The position numbers and the translations under genes were made by a program. A DNA stretch of 64,000 nt, taken from contig NZ_CAJYHX010000025.1 of the NCBI RefSeq assembly GCF_913774285.1, forward strand, positions 1-64,000, given 5' to 3'. The notes below the pieces were generated by a model. The model did not search any database, was not told the origin of the DNA, and saw only the letters and a program-made list of their open reading frames with translations. Every line of letters starts with the position of its first letter. Within the stretch, counting starts at the first letter, position 1. Of this stretch, positions 39,620 through 49,081 are shown piece after piece. This DNA comes from an uncultured Sphingomonas sp. (GTDB lineage Bacteria > Pseudomonadota > Alphaproteobacteria > Sphingomonadales > Sphingomonadaceae).

Positions 39620-40332
39620 TTAGATTGCTTTTCCTGGGTCTGAACGGTCGCCGCGGTGGGCGTGACCGAAAGCGTCTTGGCGAGTTCGGCGGTGCGTTCG
39701 CGGATCGAATCCGGTACGCGGGTGCCCGCTTCGCTGAGCTGGCGATAGAGCTTGGCGGCCTCGCCGCGCTTGCCCGATTTCAGATAGGCGGCTGCCACCA
39801 TCTCGCCGGCAGTGCCGAACCACGGCGAATCGGGGTTGGCGAGCGTGCCGAGCCGCTGGATCACGTCCTGCGGGTTGAGCGTGTCGAACTCGGCCTGGGT
39901 CTGCCGAACCAGCGCCAGATCGCGGAACGGCTGGGCGAGCTTGGCGTCCGTGACGATGCTGGCGAACTTGGCCGCTGCGCCCTTCTTGTCGCCCTGCTGG
40001 AACAGCAAATTGCCCTGGGTGAAGCGCGCCATCGCGGCATAGCCGTCCGTGCCCTGCGCCAGCTTGTCGAGCCCGGGCTGGGCCTGACCGACCTGGTTCT
40101 GCGCGGCAAGCTGGAGGGCTGCGTCATATTCCTCGCCGCGAGCTTCGGCGGCGGTGCGCTGGCTGTGATCGTAGAACAGCCAGCCGGCCACGGCGACGAG
40201 GAAGGCCACCACGCCGATCGCGACCCAGATGCCATAGCGACGGCCGGCGCGGATCAGCTGATCGCGCCGATATTCCTCGTCGACTTCGCGAAGGAAGGCC
40301 TCGTCGGTGGTACCGGAAGGAGGAAGCGCCAA
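39616..40332 (-). CDS. Tetratricopeptide repeat protein (YfgM-like)
   Basis: Single N-terminal TM (YGIWVAIGVVAFLVAVAGWLFYDH) followed by TPR-like segments; overlaps bamB by 4 nt. Confidence 0.85.
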   Translation of the reverse strand: MALPPSGTTDEAFLREVDEEYRRDQLIRAGRRYGIWVAIGVVAFLVAVAGWLFYDHSQRTAAEARGEEYDAALQLAAQNQVGQAQPGLDKLAQGTDGYAAMARFTQGNLLFQQGDKKGAAAKFASIVTDAKLAQPFRDLALVRQTQAEFDTLNPQDVIQRLGTLANPDSPWFGTAGEMVAAAYLKSGKRGEAAKLYRQLSEAGTRVPDSIRERTAELAKTLSVTPTAATVQTQEKQSK

Positions 40333-40405
40333 AATCTACTCCATGGGTCTGATGCGGCCGCGGACCTTAGCGCCGCGTCCCGTGAACGCAAATCGCCCTA
40401 CTCCG

Positions 40406-41266
40406 TCAGTCCTTCGGCGCATAGACCTGATCCGGTCCCGGAAAGGCCCGCGACCGTACCTCGCCCGCATAGGTTTCAACCGCGGCGGAAATGCGGCCAG
40501 CCAGATCGTCATAGCGCTTAACGAAGCGGGGGGTGCGCTCGAACAGGCCGAGCATGTCCTCGGCGACCAGCACCTGGCCGTCGCACTGCGCCGAGGCGCC
40601 GATGCCGATGGTGGGGCACTTCACCGCCTTGGTGATCTCCACCGCGATCGGTTCGACCACGCCTTCGACGACGATCGCGAAGGCGCCCGCCTCGTCCATC
40701 GCCACCGCATCGCCGACCAGCTTGGCATGCTCCGCCTCGCTGCGGCCGCGCGCGCCATAGCCGCCGAGCACGTTGATCGCCTGCGGGGTCAGGCCGATAT
40801 GGCCGATCACCGGGATGCCGCGTTCGTTGAGGAACTTGACCGTCGGCGCCATTGCCGCGCCGCCTTCGAGCTTCACCGCCGCCGCGCCGGTTTCCTTAAG
40901 CAGCCGCGCGGCGCTCTCGAACGCCTGCTGGGGCGAGGCCTCGTAGCTGCCGAATGGCATGTCGATGACGACCAATGCGTGATAGCTGCCGCGCACCACC
41001 GCCGCGCCGTGCGCCGCCATCATCTCGAGCGTCACCGGCACGGTGGACGGCAGGCCGTAGATCACCTGGCCCAGGCTGTCGCCGACCAGCAGCATGTCGC
41101 ACGCCTCGTCCATCAGCTGCGCCATGCGGACGGTATAGGCGGTGAGCATCACCAGCGGCGCGCCGCCCTTGCGCTTGCGGATCGCCGGCACGGTGACGCG
41201 CTTCATCGGCGCGGGCGTGGGATTGGCGCGGCTGGTGGCGGTATCGAGCGTGAGCTGGTGCGACAT
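40406..41266 (-). CDS. panB: 3-methyl-2-oxobutanoate hydroxymethyltransferase
   Basis: [67 protein letters not shown]. Confidence 0.96.
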   Translation of the reverse strand: MSHQLTLDTATSRANPTPAPMKRVTVPAIRKRKGGAPLVMLTAYTVRMAQLMDEACDMLLVGDSLGQVIYGLPSTVPVTLEMMAAHGAAVVRGSYHALVVIDMPFGSYEASPQQAFESAARLLKETGAAAVKLEGGAAMAPTVKFLNERGIPVIGHIGLTPQAINVLGGYGARGRSEAEHAKLVGDAVAMDEAGAFAIVVEGVVEPIAVEITKAVKCPTIGIGASAQCDGQVLVAEDMLGLFERTPRFVKRYDDLAGRISAAVETYAGEVRSRAFPGPDQVYAPKD

Positions 41267-41395
41267 GGCGCGCGGTCTAGCGGGTCGCGGGCGGCGTTGC
41301 CAGTGCTGCCCGGATTCCTGTCTTTGCGGGGACGACCGACGTATGCTTGATGGAATTGCGGTATTCTTGCTGCCCGGCAGCGGATTTCAAGCGAC

Positions 41396-41827
41396 CTACC
41401 GCAGCCAGCCCCGCCGCGTCGCCATGCCGGCGAGCCAGATCTGGAAAATGGCGACGCCAAGGATGAAGGCCGGGATCACGAAGGCCTGCACCGGCCCGGA
41501 AAGCCCGCCGGTCGCAAACAGATAGCCGAACTGCACGATCACCGCCGCGAGCGAGACCACATACAGGATATTCGCCTTGCGCGAGCGCCGCAGCATGGCC
41601 AGCGAGCCCAGCAGGCTGGCACCTACCCCGATCGCGTAATCGACCAGGAACCAGCGCGGAACCGCCTGATAATACTCCCAATTCCAGAAACTCAGTTCGG
41701 CGCCGCGCGGCAGCGACAGCGTCGCATGCGCGTAGAAGACGAGGCAGCCGAACAGCCCCCACAGGACCAGCATCGTTGCGACGGTGCGAAACCAGCTGGC
41801 TGGCCGTTGTCGAATATAAGACGCCAT
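41396..41827 (-). CDS. Hypothetical membrane protein
   Basis: Four predicted hydrophobic helices; no recognised family. Confidence 0.7.
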   Translation of the reverse strand: MASYIRQRPASWFRTVATMLVLWGLFGCLVFYAHATLSLPRGAELSFWNWEYYQAVPRWFLVDYAIGVGASLLGSLAMLRRSRKANILYVVSLAAVIVQFGYLFATGGLSGPVQAFVIPAFILGVAIFQIWLAGMATRRGWLR

Positions 41828-41848
41828 GCGATCCCAGTAACCTGTCTC

Positions 41849-41877
41849 GTTTATCGTGTTAATTTAGGATAAACACG
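41849..41877. promoter_or_regulatory. Overlapping inverted repeats upstream of the membrane protein gene
   Basis: GTTTATCgtgttaatttagGATAAAC overlapping CGTGTTaatttaggataAACACG. Confidence 0.4.
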
Positions 41878-41911
41878 GTGGTTAGGCCACGAATCCGTTA
41901 ATTTTTCGTGC

Positions 41912-42259
41912 TCAGAGCAACGCGCGGGCATAGCGTTCTGCCGCGAATCCGATCAGCAAACCGCCCGGATATTCCAGAACCGGTCGTTTTATCATCGACG
42001 GCTGTGCAATCATCAGCGCGCGTGCCTTGGCCGAATCGAGGTCGGTCTTGTCCATCTCCGGGAGTTTGCGGAAGGTGGTGCCGGTGCGGTTCAGCAATGG
42101 CTCCCATCCCTCCGAGGCGATCCAGCGATCGAGCCGCGCGGGATCGACGCCCTCGGCTTTATAGTCATGAAACACATAGCGAATGGCGTTGGCGTCGAGC
42201 CAGGCCCGCGCCTTCTTCATCGTGTCGCAATTCTTGATTCCGTAGAGCGCGATGGTCAT
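41912..42259 (-). CDS. ArsC/Spx-family reductase-like protein (YffB-like)
   Basis: MTIALYGIKNCDTMKKARAWLDANAIRYVFHDYKAEGVD; SMIKRPVLEY. Confidence 0.9.
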   Translation of the reverse strand: MTIALYGIKNCDTMKKARAWLDANAIRYVFHDYKAEGVDPARLDRWIASEGWEPLLNRTGTTFRKLPEMDKTDLDSAKARALMIAQPSMIKRPVLEYPGGLLIGFAAERYARALL

Positions 42260-42265
42260 GCGCGC

Positions 42266-42676
42266 TTAGTGGAGGAAACGGCCGAGGGTCACAACCGGCT
42301 GCACCTCCAGACCCAACGCGCGATAGAAACCGATCGCCGCATCATCGCCGTCGCGGACCATCAGCTGAAGCTTGGGGCAGCCCCGCGCGCGCAGCCAGGC
42401 TTCGGCGGCGGCCATCAGCGCGCGGCCATGCCCCTGCCCCCGCGCCGACTCGGCGACGGCGAGATAATAGACCCAGCCGCGATGCCCGTCCTCGCCGACC
42501 ATTGCGGTGCCGAGGAAGGTGTCGCCGTCCCGCAGGAGCAGGATGGTAGAGCCGGCCCGGCCAACCGCGCGGTCGAAATCGGCGACGGGATCGTTCCAAG
42601 GACGGGTGAGCCCGGCGGCCCGCCACAGCGCGATGACGGCGTCGCGATCCGCTACGCCTGCTTCCTGTATCCTCAT
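42266..42676 (-). CDS. GNAT family acetyltransferase (YpeA-like)
   Basis: GWVYYLAVAESARGQGHGRALMAAAEAWLRARGCPKLQLMVR. Confidence 0.9.
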   Translation of the reverse strand: MRIQEAGVADRDAVIALWRAAGLTRPWNDPVADFDRAVGRAGSTILLLRDGDTFLGTAMVGEDGHRGWVYYLAVAESARGQGHGRALMAAAEAWLRARGCPKLQLMVRDGDDAAIGFYRALGLEVQPVVTLGRFLH

Positions 42677-42708
42677 CTGCCCAGCCTATCGGCCAGAGAC
42701 GTCGCCCG

Positions 42709-44007
42709 CTATCCCCGCTTGAGCCCGAGCAACGCCAGCGCCGCGACCAGCGAGCCGCCCGCCATCGCGAGCGCGACTACCGGCAGCCCGAGATTCATCG
42801 AAAACAGCAGCCCGGCAACGATCGGCCCCAGCGCCGCGCCGCCGCGCCCCACCCCGATCACGAAGCCGGTGCCCGACCCTCGCGCCGCAGTGGGGAAGCT
42901 CTGGGCGATCAGCGCGTACATGCCGACCACGCCGGCGTTGGTGCAGAACCCCGCAATCCCCGCGACGAGCGCCAGACCGGCCAGATCCCGCTGCCCCTGG
43001 CCGAACAGCGCCACCATCGCAGTCGCCGCGATCAGCGCCACCACCAGCAGCCCCCGCAGCGGCAGCCGCCAGCTCAACACGCTGAGCAGCACCGCGCCCG
43101 CCAGCCCGCCGACATTGGCCCAGACCAGCACCCCCGCCGCCTGCGATGCCGGATAGCCCATGTCGACCACGATCTTGGGCACCCATTTGAGGATGAAGTA
43201 GAAGGTCATGATATGACAGAAATAGGCGATGGTCAGCAGCACCGTCGTGCGCGCCAGCGGCCCGGCGAACAGCTGCGCCAGCGGCAATTTGGCCCCCGCC
43301 TCGGCACGAGGCGGCAGCGCGTCGATCGCACCTTGTCCCATCCGCGCCAGCAGCCGGTTCGCCCGTTCGAGCGCCCCCACGGGCTGTCGCTGGATCAGGT
43401 AGCGGATCGATTCGGGCAGCAGCAACCAGCTGAGCGGCAGGAACAGCGTCGTCATGCCGGCTCCAAACAGGAACACGTGCCGCCAGTCTCCGCCGACCAG
43501 CAACTGCGCAGCGATCGCCCCGCCGACGATCGCGCCGACCGGATAGCCCGAGGCCATCAGCCCCACCGCCAGGCTGCGGGTACGGGCATTGGCAAGCTCC
43601 GCCACCATCGCATTGGTGCAGGCGAGCATGCCACCAATGCCGAGCCCGGTGAACAGCCGGAACACGGCGAGCATCTGCAGGTTGCGCGCGAAGGTCGCAG
43701 CCAGCATGCCCGCCGCCATGATCGCGAGGCACAGCAGGATCGCCGGCCGACGCCCGGCGCGATCGGCATAGCTGCCGAGCAGCACCGAACCCACCGCCAT
43801 GCCGATCAGCTCCATCGACAGCACCAGCCCGAGCGCCGCGCGCCCGATGCCCCATTCGGCAGCAATGCCCGGCGAGGCAAAGCTGATCGCCAGCACGTCG
43901 AACCCGTCGAGCGCATTGAGCAGCAGGCAGAGCAGGATCGCCAGTACCTGCGTGCGGCTGAGCGGCGCCTCGTCGAGCCGCTGCAGGATTCCAGGCGACT
44001 CTGCCAT
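42709..44007 (-). CDS. MFS transporter, aromatic acid:H+ symporter-like
   Basis: LCLLLNALDGFDVLAISFASPGIAAEWGI; GSVLLGSYADRAGRRPAILLCL. Confidence 0.9.
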   Translation of the reverse strand: MAESPGILQRLDEAPLSRTQVLAILLCLLLNALDGFDVLAISFASPGIAAEWGIGRAALGLVLSMELIGMAVGSVLLGSYADRAGRRPAILLCLAIMAAGMLAATFARNLQMLAVFRLFTGLGIGGMLACTNAMVAELANARTRSLAVGLMASGYPVGAIVGGAIAAQLLVGGDWRHVFLFGAGMTTLFLPLSWLLLPESIRYLIQRQPVGALERANRLLARMGQGAIDALPPRAEAGAKLPLAQLFAGPLARTTVLLTIAYFCHIMTFYFILKWVPKIVVDMGYPASQAAGVLVWANVGGLAGAVLLSVLSWRLPLRGLLVVALIAATAMVALFGQGQRDLAGLALVAGIAGFCTNAGVVGMYALIAQSFPTAARGSGTGFVIGVGRGGAALGPIVAGLLFSMNLGLPVVALAMAGGSLVAALALLGLKRG

Positions 44008-44050
44008 GTCCAGACCTCTCCTCCAGGGCTTTCGTCGCCCTTTTCGTTCG

Positions 44051-46186
44051 TCAGGCGGTGAGCATCAGTGCATCGAGCGCCACCACGCCTTCGCCCAACG
44101 GGTGCACCACCACCGGATTCAAATCCACCTCGCGGATGGCAGGTTCGGCGATCAGCACCTGCGCGAGCCGTGCGATCAGCGCAGCGACGGCAGGAACGTC
44201 GAGCGCCGGCGCGCCGCGCCAACCGCGCAGGATCGCCGCGCTCTTCAGCTGGTGCAGCTCGCGCTCGATTGCCTCCGGCGTCAGGTCGCAGGGGAGCAGC
44301 CGCACGTCCTGCAGTATCTCTGCCGTCACGCCGCCGAACCCGGCGAGGATCACCGGGCCCCATTCGGGATCGCGCTTGGCGCCGACGATCAGCTCAACAC
44401 CCCGCTTGCCCATGCCCTCCACCAGCACGCCGTCCAGCGTCAGGTCCGGCCGGTGCCGGCCGACATCGCCGTGCAGCTTGCGCCAGCCGGCGCGGAGCGC
44501 GTCCTCGTCGGCGAGGTTGAGGACGACGCCACCGGCATCGCTCTTGTGGCTGAGCTCGGCCGATTGCGCCTTGAGCACCACCGGATAGCCGATTTCTTCG
44601 GCGATCCGCACCGCCTCGTCCGCCGTGCGGGCGAAGCCGCCTTTGGGGAAGGGCAGTCCCAGCGGCGCCAGCACTGCCTTGGCGCGATATTCGGGCACCA
44701 CCCCGCCGAGCGGCAGGTCTTCGCAGGCCAGCGGATCAGCATCGCAGGCGGCGAAATCCCGCGCCGCATGTGCCGAGAGCCGGGCGATGGCGCGGAACAC
44801 CCGCTCGGTCGAGGCGAAGCACGGCACCCCCGCCGCACGCAGCCGAGCGATGTTCTCCGTCCCCAGCGGCGCGCCTTCATCGAGCCCGGCGAAGATCAGC
44901 GGCTTGGTGAGCGGCGCTTCCTCCACCGCACGCAGGATCGGCGGCAGCTTGATCGCCACCGTCGCCGGATCGGTGAGGATGATCCCCGCGACCACGCAGC
45001 CGAACCGGTCGTCGGCGCCCAGCGCCTTGAGCAGCCGATAGTACATGTCGGGCTCGACCAGCCCCTGCGCGGTGATGTCGAGCGGGTTGCTGACGCCGAC
45101 AAAGTCCGGCATCGCGCCGCGCAGCGCCGGCGCATTGGCGTCGTCGAGCGCCGGCAGGTCGACGCCCAGCCCTTCGCACAGATCAAGCGTCAGCGCCTTG
45201 AACGCGCCCGATTCGCCCAGCACGGCGGTGCCGCCGCCGGGCAGCGCCGGGCAGCGCGCGGCGACCTCGGTAATGTCGCCCAGTTCCTCCAGCGTCTCGG
45301 CGAAGACCACGCCCGCGCGCTCCACCATCACCCGCATCAGCTGATAGTCGCCCGCCATCGCGCCGGTGTGCGTCGCCGCGGATTCACGCGCCGCGCTGCT
45401 CTTGCCGGGGTGCAGCAGCACGACCAGCTTTCCTGCCGACCGCGCCTTGCGCGCCGCCGCCAGGAAACGCTGCGGCTTGCGGAACTGCTCGACGATCATC
45501 GCGATCACCTGCGTGTCCGGATCGTCCACGCAATAGTCGACATAATCCTCGACCCCGCTCGCCGCCTCGTTGCCGGTCGAGACCGACAAGGTGACGGGCA
45601 GGTCGCGGCTGAGCAGCGTCGTCGCGAGCACGGCCGCCATCGCCCCGCTCTGCGAGACGATGCCGATGCCCGCACCCGGCCCGCGCTCGGGCAGGGTAGT
45701 TTCGACGAAGGTGAGCGGCACCCGCTCGACATAGTTGACGAGACCCAGGCAGTTCGGGCCTTCGATCACCATGCCCGCCTCGGCGGCGATGCGGGCGATC
45801 TCGCGCTGGTCGGCCAGCCCCTGCTCGCCGCCTTCGGCGAAGCCGGCGGAGAAGACGATCGCCGCGCCCACCTTGCGGGCGGCGAGCGCTCTGATCGTCT
45901 CCACCACCCCGGCGCGCGGAATGGCGAGCACGGCGGCGTCCACGCCCTCCGGAAGCGCGTCCACACTGGGCAGGCAGGCCCGCCCACCGATCGTATCCCG
46001 CTTGGGATTGATCAGGTGGATGGCACCGGCAAAGCCGTTGCGCTCCAGATTGGCAAGCACCGAGGCGCCGAGCGCCCCGGGCTTGTCCGAGGCGCCGACG
46101 ATCACGACCGATTTCGGCCGCAACAGCCGATCGAGCGCGAGTCCGTTGGTGGTGGCGGATGGCGGGCAAAGCGTATCGACGGTCAT
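44051..46186 (-). CDS. ferA: Feruloyl-CoA synthetase-like (ADP-forming acyl-CoA synthetase family)
   Basis: CoA-binding (LLRPKSVVIVGASDKPGALGASVLANLERNGFAG), succinyl-CoA ligase-like and ATP-grasp domains; clustered with HCHL and aldehyde dehydrogenase. Confidence 0.8.
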   Translation of the reverse strand: MTVDTLCPPSATTNGLALDRLLRPKSVVIVGASDKPGALGASVLANLERNGFAGAIHLINPKRDTIGGRACLPSVDALPEGVDAAVLAIPRAGVVETIRALAARKVGAAIVFSAGFAEGGEQGLADQREIARIAAEAGMVIEGPNCLGLVNYVERVPLTFVETTLPERGPGAGIGIVSQSGAMAAVLATTLLSRDLPVTLSVSTGNEAASGVEDYVDYCVDDPDTQVIAMIVEQFRKPQRFLAAARKARSAGKLVVLLHPGKSSAARESAATHTGAMAGDYQLMRVMVERAGVVFAETLEELGDITEVAARCPALPGGGTAVLGESGAFKALTLDLCEGLGVDLPALDDANAPALRGAMPDFVGVSNPLDITAQGLVEPDMYYRLLKALGADDRFGCVVAGIILTDPATVAIKLPPILRAVEEAPLTKPLIFAGLDEGAPLGTENIARLRAAGVPCFASTERVFRAIARLSAHAARDFAACDADPLACEDLPLGGVVPEYRAKAVLAPLGLPFPKGGFARTADEAVRIAEEIGYPVVLKAQSAELSHKSDAGGVVLNLADEDALRAGWRKLHGDVGRHRPDLTLDGVLVEGMGKRGVELIVGAKRDPEWGPVILAGFGGVTAEILQDVRLLPCDLTPEAIERELHQLKSAAILRGWRGAPALDVPAVAALIARLAQVLIAEPAIREVDLNPVVVHPLGEGVVALDALMLTA

Positions 46187-46203
46187 CGGTGCCCTCCCCG
46201 GTC

Positions 46204-47034
46204 TCAGGCGTTGTGCTTGGACTTGTCGTACGCGCCGAGGCCCGGCTTGTACGTCTTGTCGTCGATGAACTGCTTGATGCCTTCCTTGCGGCCCTCGCTG
46301 TCATAGCTGTTGGCCGCCTCCTGCGCGCGGATCAGATAGTCTTCGGCATTGTCATAGGTCATCTCGCGGACGCGGCGGATGGCATCCTTGGTAGCCTTGA
46401 GCGCCACCGGGTTCTTGGCCTGCAGCACCTTGGCCACTTCCTCGACGCGGGCCTTCAGTCCCTCCAGCGGCACTGCTTCATTGACCAGACCCCATTCGGC
46501 GGCCTTCTTGCCGCTGATATTCTCGCCCATCATCGCGTGGTACATCGCGTTGCGGAAGCCGGTCAGCTCCGCGATCACCTTGGACGCGCCGCCGCCGGGC
46601 AGGATGCCCCAGTTGATCTCCGACAGGCCGAACTGCGCCTCTTCCGCCGCGAAGGCGAGGTCGCAGCCGAACAGCGGGCCATAGCCGCCGCCGAAGCACC
46701 AGCCATTGACCATCGCGATGGTCGGCTTGTGGTACCAGCGCAGCCGCCGCCACCAGCCATAGGCCTCGCGCTGGGCCCCACGCGTGGCGCCCAGGCCCTT
46801 GGCCTCGTTCTCGCGGAAATATTCCTGGAGGTCCATGCCCGCGGACCAGGCGGTGCCCTCGCCGCTCAGCACCAGCACGCCGACATCGTCGCGATATTCG
46901 AGTTCGTCGAGCACCTCCATCATGCGGCGGTTGAGCCGCGGCGACATGCAGTTGCGCTTCTCGGGACGGTTGAAGCGTACCCAGGCAATGCCGTCGATCA
47001 CGTCATAGGCAACGGTGGCGTCTTGGGTCGGATC
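46204..47034 (-). CDS. ferB: p-Hydroxycinnamoyl-CoA hydratase/lyase (feruloyl-CoA hydratase/lyase)
   Basis: FNRPEKRNCMSPRLNRRMMEVLDELE; GWWRRLRWYHKPTIAMVNGWCFGGGYGPLFGCDLAFAAEEAQFGLSEINWGILPGG; C-terminal GAYDKSK. Confidence 0.88.
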   Translation of the reverse strand, partial: DPTQDATVAYDVIDGIAWVRFNRPEKRNCMSPRLNRRMMEVLDELEYRDDVGVLVLSGEGTAWSAGMDLQEYFRENEAKGLGATRGAQREAYGWWRRLRWYHKPTIAMVNGWCFGGGYGPLFGCDLAFAAEEAQFGLSEINWGILPGGGASKVIAELTGFRNAMYHAMMGENISGKKAAEWGLVNEAVPLEGLKARVEEVAKVLQAKNPVALKATKDAIRRVREMTYDNAEDYLIRAQEAANSYDSEGRKEGIKQFIDDKTYKPGLGAYDKSKHNA

Positions 47035-47069
47035 GGTCATGCTGCTTTGCCTTTCTGAAAAATGCGGCG

Positions 47070-47543
47070 TCATTCGACGCAGTAGAAGTCGATGATCACA
47101 TGCGTCGGCCGGCGGATGCCGCGCGCGACGAACACGGTGCGCGCCAACCAGGCGTGCGGCCCCTCGGCCACATCGAATCGCGGCGTGGTGCGGAAATAAT
47201 AGGCATCGGGCTCGACCGGCTCGTCGCGCGCCAGCTGGGCGGTGACTGCCTCGCTGGCGACGCGCAGGCCCGGATTTTCGATCCCGATCACGGTGCCGTC
47301 CTCCGCCTCCAGGAAATAGCGGGCGAGCACGCGGGTGACGCCGCCCGGCAGGATCGGCTGCCAGTCGCCGCCGCCCGGCAGCACCGTCGCGGTCAGCCGG
47401 GGACCGGTAATCCGGCCGCCGGTGATCGCGATGAAGCGTGCTCGGCCGCCGTCCACCTGCCCCCGGTCCACCGGCGGCGCGATCTCGACATGCGCCGAGA
47501 AGGCGAAGACGAGGCCGGGCGGCGGAGCGGAGGGGCCGGTCAT
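47070..47543 (-). CDS. DUF3237 domain-containing protein
   Basis: FSAHVEIAPPVDRGQVDGGRARFIAITGGRITGPRLTATVLPGGGDWQ; YYFRTTPRFDVAEGPHAWLARTVFVARGIRRP. Confidence 0.85.
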   Translation of the reverse strand: MTGPSAPPPGLVFAFSAHVEIAPPVDRGQVDGGRARFIAITGGRITGPRLTATVLPGGGDWQPILPGGVTRVLARYFLEAEDGTVIGIENPGLRVASEAVTAQLARDEPVEPDAYYFRTTPRFDVAEGPHAWLARTVFVARGIRRPTHVIIDFYCVE

Positions 47544-47552
47544 GCTATCGGC

Positions 47553-49004
47553 TCAGATCGGGAAATGGCCGGGCTGGGTCTCCAGCGTGATCCAGCGCAG
47601 TTCGGTGAAGCTCTCGATCCCTGCCTTGCCGCCGAACTTGCCGTAGCCCGAGGCCTTCACGCCCCCGAACGGCATCTGCGCCTCGTCGTGCACGGTGGGG
47701 CCGTTGACATGGCAAATGCCCGACTGGACCTGCCGCGCCACGCGCAGCCCCCGCGCCGCATCACGGGTGAAGACCGAGGCGGACAGGCCGTACTCGGTGT
47801 CATTGGCGAGCTCGATCGCATGCGCCTCGTCACGGGCGCGGATCACGCCGACGACGGGGCCGAAGCTCTCGTCGCGGAACAGCTTCATGGCGGGCGTGAC
47901 CCTGTCGACGACATGGGCGGGCATCAGCACGCCGTTCGCCGCGCCGCCATTCACCAGCGCCGCGCCCTGGGCGACGGCATCGTCGATCAGGCTCTGCACA
48001 TGCGCGACGGTCTTGGTATCGACCACCGCGCCCAGCGGAGTCTTGCCCTCGCGCGGATCGCCCACCGCCATCGTGGCGACCTTGGCCTTGAACTTCTCGA
48101 CGAAGGCATCCGCCACCGCATCGACGACGATGATCCGTTCGGTCGACATGCAGATCTGGCCCTGGTTCATGAACGCACCGAACGCGGCGGCCTTCACCGC
48201 TTCGTCCAGATCCGCATCGTCGAGCACGATCAGCGGCGCCTTGCCGCCGAGTTCGAGCACCACCGGCTTGAGGTTCTGCGCGCACCGCACCGCGATGATC
48301 CGTCCCACCCCGGTCGATCCGGTGAAGTTCACCCTGCGCACGGCGGGCGCGTCGATCATCGCGCCGACCACCTCGCCGGCATCTTCCGGCGCGTTGGTGA
48401 CGAGATTGACGATGCCGCCGCCGAACCCGGCCTCGACGAACGCCTCGATGATCAGCGCATGGGTGCGCGGGCATTGCTCGCTTGCCTTCAGCACCACCGT
48501 GTTGCCGCAGGCGAGCGGCACCGCGATCGCGCGCGTGGCGAGGATGATCGGCGCGTTCCACGGCGCCATCGACAGCACCACGCCCGCCGGCTCGCGCACC
48601 GCCATGGCGATGCAGCCCGGCTTGTCGGACGGGATTACCTCGCCGCTGATCTGGGTGGTGAGCCCGGCGGCCTCGCGGATCATCGAGGCGGCGAGCATCA
48701 GGTTGAAGCGGGCCCAGCCCTCGGTCGCGCCGATCTCGGCCATCATCGCATCGACGAACGCGTCGGCGCGGGCCTCCATCGCGGCGGCTGCCTTGGTCAG
48801 CAACGCGCGGCGGGCATTGGGGCCCTGCGCGGACCAGGCGGGAAACGCCGCCTGCGCAGCGGCAACGGCGGCGAGCGCATCCTCCGTGCCCGCAGCGGCG
48901 GCGATCGTCGCCACCTCGCCGGTGACGGGATTACGGCGCTCGAAGGTACGCGCGGCCTCGCGCGGGGCACCGCCCACGCTCAGCGGAACTCGGCTTGCAG
49001 ACAT
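47553..49004 (-). CDS. ligV: Aldehyde dehydrogenase, vanillin dehydrogenase-like
   Basis: VLKASEQCPRTHALIIEAF, FTGSTGVGRII, LELGGKAPLIVLDDADLDEAV, NQGQICMSTERIIV; position in hydroxycinnamate cluster. Confidence 0.82.
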   Translation of the reverse strand: MSASRVPLSVGGAPREAARTFERRNPVTGEVATIAAAAGTEDALAAVAAAQAAFPAWSAQGPNARRALLTKAAAAMEARADAFVDAMMAEIGATEGWARFNLMLAASMIREAAGLTTQISGEVIPSDKPGCIAMAVREPAGVVLSMAPWNAPIILATRAIAVPLACGNTVVLKASEQCPRTHALIIEAFVEAGFGGGIVNLVTNAPEDAGEVVGAMIDAPAVRRVNFTGSTGVGRIIAVRCAQNLKPVVLELGGKAPLIVLDDADLDEAVKAAAFGAFMNQGQICMSTERIIVVDAVADAFVEKFKAKVATMAVGDPREGKTPLGAVVDTKTVAHVQSLIDDAVAQGAALVNGGAANGVLMPAHVVDRVTPAMKLFRDESFGPVVGVIRARDEAHAIELANDTEYGLSASVFTRDAARGLRVARQVQSGICHVNGPTVHDEAQMPFGGVKASGYGKFGGKAGIESFTELRWITLETQPGHFPI

Positions 49005-49031
49005 GACCTCTCCTGTCCTGCGTGCTATTGT

Positions 49032-49042
49032 TATGCAGCATA
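49032..49042. promoter_or_regulatory. Palindrome TATGC-A-GCATA upstream of the hydroxycinnamate cluster
   Basis: tattgtTATGCAGCATAgctttta, 28 bp upstream of the ligV-like start. Confidence 0.4.
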
Positions 49043-49081
49043 GCTTTTATCGCAGAACAGGCAAGAGGCATCGCGTCCGAT

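Noticed and set aside
41881-41912. CACGAA...TTCGTG hairpin beyond the arsC-like gene as a terminator
   Set aside because: Short stem, long loop and no T tract in the right direction; too weak to call.
43799-46306. 835-aa plus-strand ORF opposite MFS/ferA
   Set aside because: Shadow ORF with Arg/His/Gln-rich composition; real genes are on the minus strand.
47100-49043. 647-aa plus-strand ORF opposite the aldehyde dehydrogenase
   Set aside because: Antisense shadow of a clear aldehyde dehydrogenase.
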